From CAJBLF01 sp964560855 (lineage in GTDB: Bacteria; Patescibacteriota; Gracilibacteria; Absconditabacterales; Absconditicoccaceae), in assembly GCA_964560855.1 (NCBI GenBank), contig CAZLLU010000034.1, positions 1 through 7,292 on the forward strand: a stretch of DNA of 7,292 nt. Reading direction: 5' to 3'. Below are positions 5,973 through 7,292 of the stretch, in pieces (positions within the stretch are counted from its first letter, which is position 1; each line of letters opens with the position of its first letter). Below the pieces are notes generated by a model. The model was given only the letters and a program-made list of their open reading frames with translations. It was not told the DNA's origin and searched no databases. The translations under genes were made by a program, and so were the position numbers.

Positions 5973-6302
5973 ATGAGAAAATTAAAAATCAAAAAAACTA
6001 CGAATTTCGAATTAACGGAAAATTTACCAAAAGATGTAGATATAGTACACAAAGGCACTATAAAAGACGGGCGATTCTTCGCAATACTGGGCAAAGGAAA
6101 CGATTATACGAAAGATAAAGTATATCTGAGCACATCCGCCACCTGCCTTGAAGAAGTTGAAGTGATTTCCGTGAAACGTATGCGTGACGGAGAAACGACA
6201 ATTTATGAAACCAAAGCCGGAGAATTTTATTTTCCTTCGCTAGTAAATCAAAAAAAATTCAACATTACAACTTTTAACAAAGAACCTATCAAATTATTTT
6301 AA
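5973..6302 (+). CDS. Small protein of unknown function
   Basis: The gene encodes 109 residues from ATG 5973 to TAA 6300. I do not recognise the family. The protein is lysine-rich at the N-terminus (MRKLKIKKT), soluble in appearance, with no signal peptide or membrane segment and one cysteine. Alternating hydrophobic and charged stretches (KVYLSTS, EEVEVISVKRM, TTIYETKAGEFYF) suggest a mainly beta structure. It has its own near-consensus promoter with an overlapping dyad and is followed by a terminator, so it appears to be a single-gene unit under regulation. It contains no UGA codon (all six glycines are GGN), unlike every other full gene in the window. That may be chance at this length. Confidence 0.75.
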   Translation: MRKLKIKKTTNFELTENLPKDVDIVHKGTIKDGRFFAILGKGNDYTKDKVYLSTSATCLEEVEVISVKRMRDGETTIYETKAGEFYFPSLVNQKKFNITTFNKEPIKLF

Positions 6303-6315
6303 CGTTGAAACCAAG

Positions 6316-6344
6316 AGATACATGTGTTGCATGTATCTTTTTTT
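6316..6344 (+). terminator. Rho-independent terminator after the small gene
   Basis: AGATACATG (6316-6324) / CATGTATCT (6330-6338) form a 9-bp stem with a 5-base loop, followed by a seven-T tract (6338-6344). It serves the gene ending at 6302. The convergent guaB1 stop codon (6343-6345, minus) overlaps the T tract; in that direction the hairpin has no T run, so it is a weaker terminator. Confidence 0.85.
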
Positions 6345-7292
6345 ATTTTTTAACTTTCCCATGCGGAGTGCCTTCGGTGAACCCTGCGATAGTCTGTACT
6401 CAAACGATTGCTTTATCCGTAAACTCTTGCAAAGTATTTGCACCGACATAGGTCATAGCAGAACGAAGTCCCGTCATAAATTCATCAACGACATCTCCCA
6501 CGGATTCCATACTGGATTTGATATATATTTTTGAAGTAGAGATTCCTTCACGGAACATCTGCTTTTGCGCCAATTGGAATTTGGAAACCTTCTGATTTCT
6601 TCCTACGACAGCTTTCCTAGATGCCATGCCGTAATTCTCTTTATACATCAAACCATCTTGATCGTATTTGATATCACCGACGGATTCGAAAACGCCGGAA
6701 AACAATGTCCCTATCATCACATGATTTGCACCTGCAGCTAATGCAAGAATCATATCTCTTGGCGATTTGATACCACCGTCAGCCCAGACAAATCATCAGA
6801 TTTTCTTAGCTTCTTGAGCACATTTATAGACAGCAGTGAATTGCGGTCTACCGACTCAGGTTTTCATCCTTGTCGTACACATCGCTCATGGCCCGATACC
6901 AACTTTGACGCCATTCGCTCATGCCTCAAGTAACGCCCTAGTCGCCTCAGCAGTAATCACATTACCAGCGATTACCGTAGCTTCATTGCCGAATTGCTGT
7001 CTAAATTTTTTCACCGTATCTATCATAGATTTTTGATATCCATGAGCAGTATCGATAACAAAAGTCCTAATGCCGAGTTCATACAATGGCACAACCTTTT
7101 CATCAAACGAATTGACTCACACCGCAACAGCGACATCAAGTCTGCCCTGCACATCCAATGTAGGTTTATACAATCATCATCTGACAGCATTTTTTTTGGT
7201 GAGAATTCACTTCAAGATTCATTTTTCATCGACGATAGGCAACGAAGAGATTCATTTTTCATCCATGAGATTAAATGCCTCTTCATGAGAGA
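6343..7292 (-). CDS. guaB1: GuaB1-type GMP reductase with CBS domain (5' partial; UGA = Gly)
   Basis: About 315 C-terminal residues are present; the start lies beyond 7292 and the stop is TAA at 6343-6345. Twelve TGA codons are read as Gly, including adjacent pairs (6793/6796, 7174/7177). From the window edge comes the end of a CBS domain (KGISSLPIVDEKGILKGILT), then the TIM barrel with FVIDTAHGYQ, VIAGNVITAEATRALLEAGA, and the nucleotide loop VGIGPGAMCTTR with the catalytic Cys at 6877-6879. TGVGRPQFTAV, FVWADGGIKSPRDM and ANHVMIGTLFSG follow. The C-terminal part (YGMASRKAV, FREGISTSKIYI, TGLRSAMTYVGA, AIVGVQTIAGFTEGTPHG) fits the GuaB1 subfamily. It lacks the IMPDH flap with its catalytic Arg-Tyr. 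Actinobacterial GuaB1 is a CBS-domain GMP reductase (GMP + NADPH to IMP + ammonia), so purine interconversion is the likely role; IMP dehydrogenase is the alternative. Confidence 0.92.

Noticed and set aside
6322..7288. Plus-strand open frames of 66-72 residues over the right end
   Set aside because: They are antisense shadows of guaB1, which matches its family along the whole stretch.

Overview
The window reads as chromosomal DNA of a Patescibacteria/CPR bacterium that uses genetic code 25 (UGA = glycine, as in Gracilibacteria/BD1-5 and Absconditabacteria/SR1). Under the standard code every large gene except one small ORF breaks at in-frame TGA. Reading TGA as Gly joins the pieces into full-length, recognisable proteins, and the TGA codons fall on glycines that are nearly invariant in those families. 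Examples are the Gly-Phe before LysRS motif 1, the Val-Tyr-Gly-Met-Tyr of alkyladenine glycosylase, and GPGAMCTTR and TGVGRPQ in the GuaB1/IMPDH family. The DNA is AT-rich, leaders lack clear Shine-Dalgarno sequences, and the genes are ordinary housekeeping functions.

Layout. 3-71 is the tail of an unidentified gene, followed by a strong terminator (95-118). 175-1338 (+) is a type IV prepilin/pseudopilin-like protein with six UGA-Gly codons. 1498-3129 (+) is lysyl-tRNA synthetase (two UGA codons). A symmetric terminator (3143-3174) separates it from the convergent 3-methyladenine DNA glycosylase (3173-3709, -; six UGA codons), which appears to be expressed from a leaderless promoter. 3710-4113 is non-coding and holds a 20-bp tandem repeat fused to a compound palindromic element, then an 8-bp periodic tract. 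4114-5025 (+) is the DNA polymerase III delta' subunit (one UGA codon). 5136-5918 (+) is a UPF0489 protein with arginase-like metal-ligand motifs (five UGA codons). 5973-6302 (+) is a small unrecognised protein whose promoter is covered by a 30-bp dyad. It is followed by a terminator and by the convergent 3' part of a CBS-domain GuaB1-type GMP reductase (6343-7292, -; twelve UGA codons, 5' end outside the window).

How it works together. These are mostly independent transcription units: surface appendage, translation, DNA repair, replication and purine salvage, with promoters and terminators between them. No defence, mobile or biosynthetic cluster is visible. The most unusual feature is that very short tandem repeats of 7, 8, 9 and 20 bp, together with small GC-rich palindromes, occur at gene borders and also inside loops of conserved proteins (lysS, mpg, UPF0489). 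In the two heptamer tracts inside genes the repeat itself carries TGA in frame, so it stays open only because UGA is recoded.
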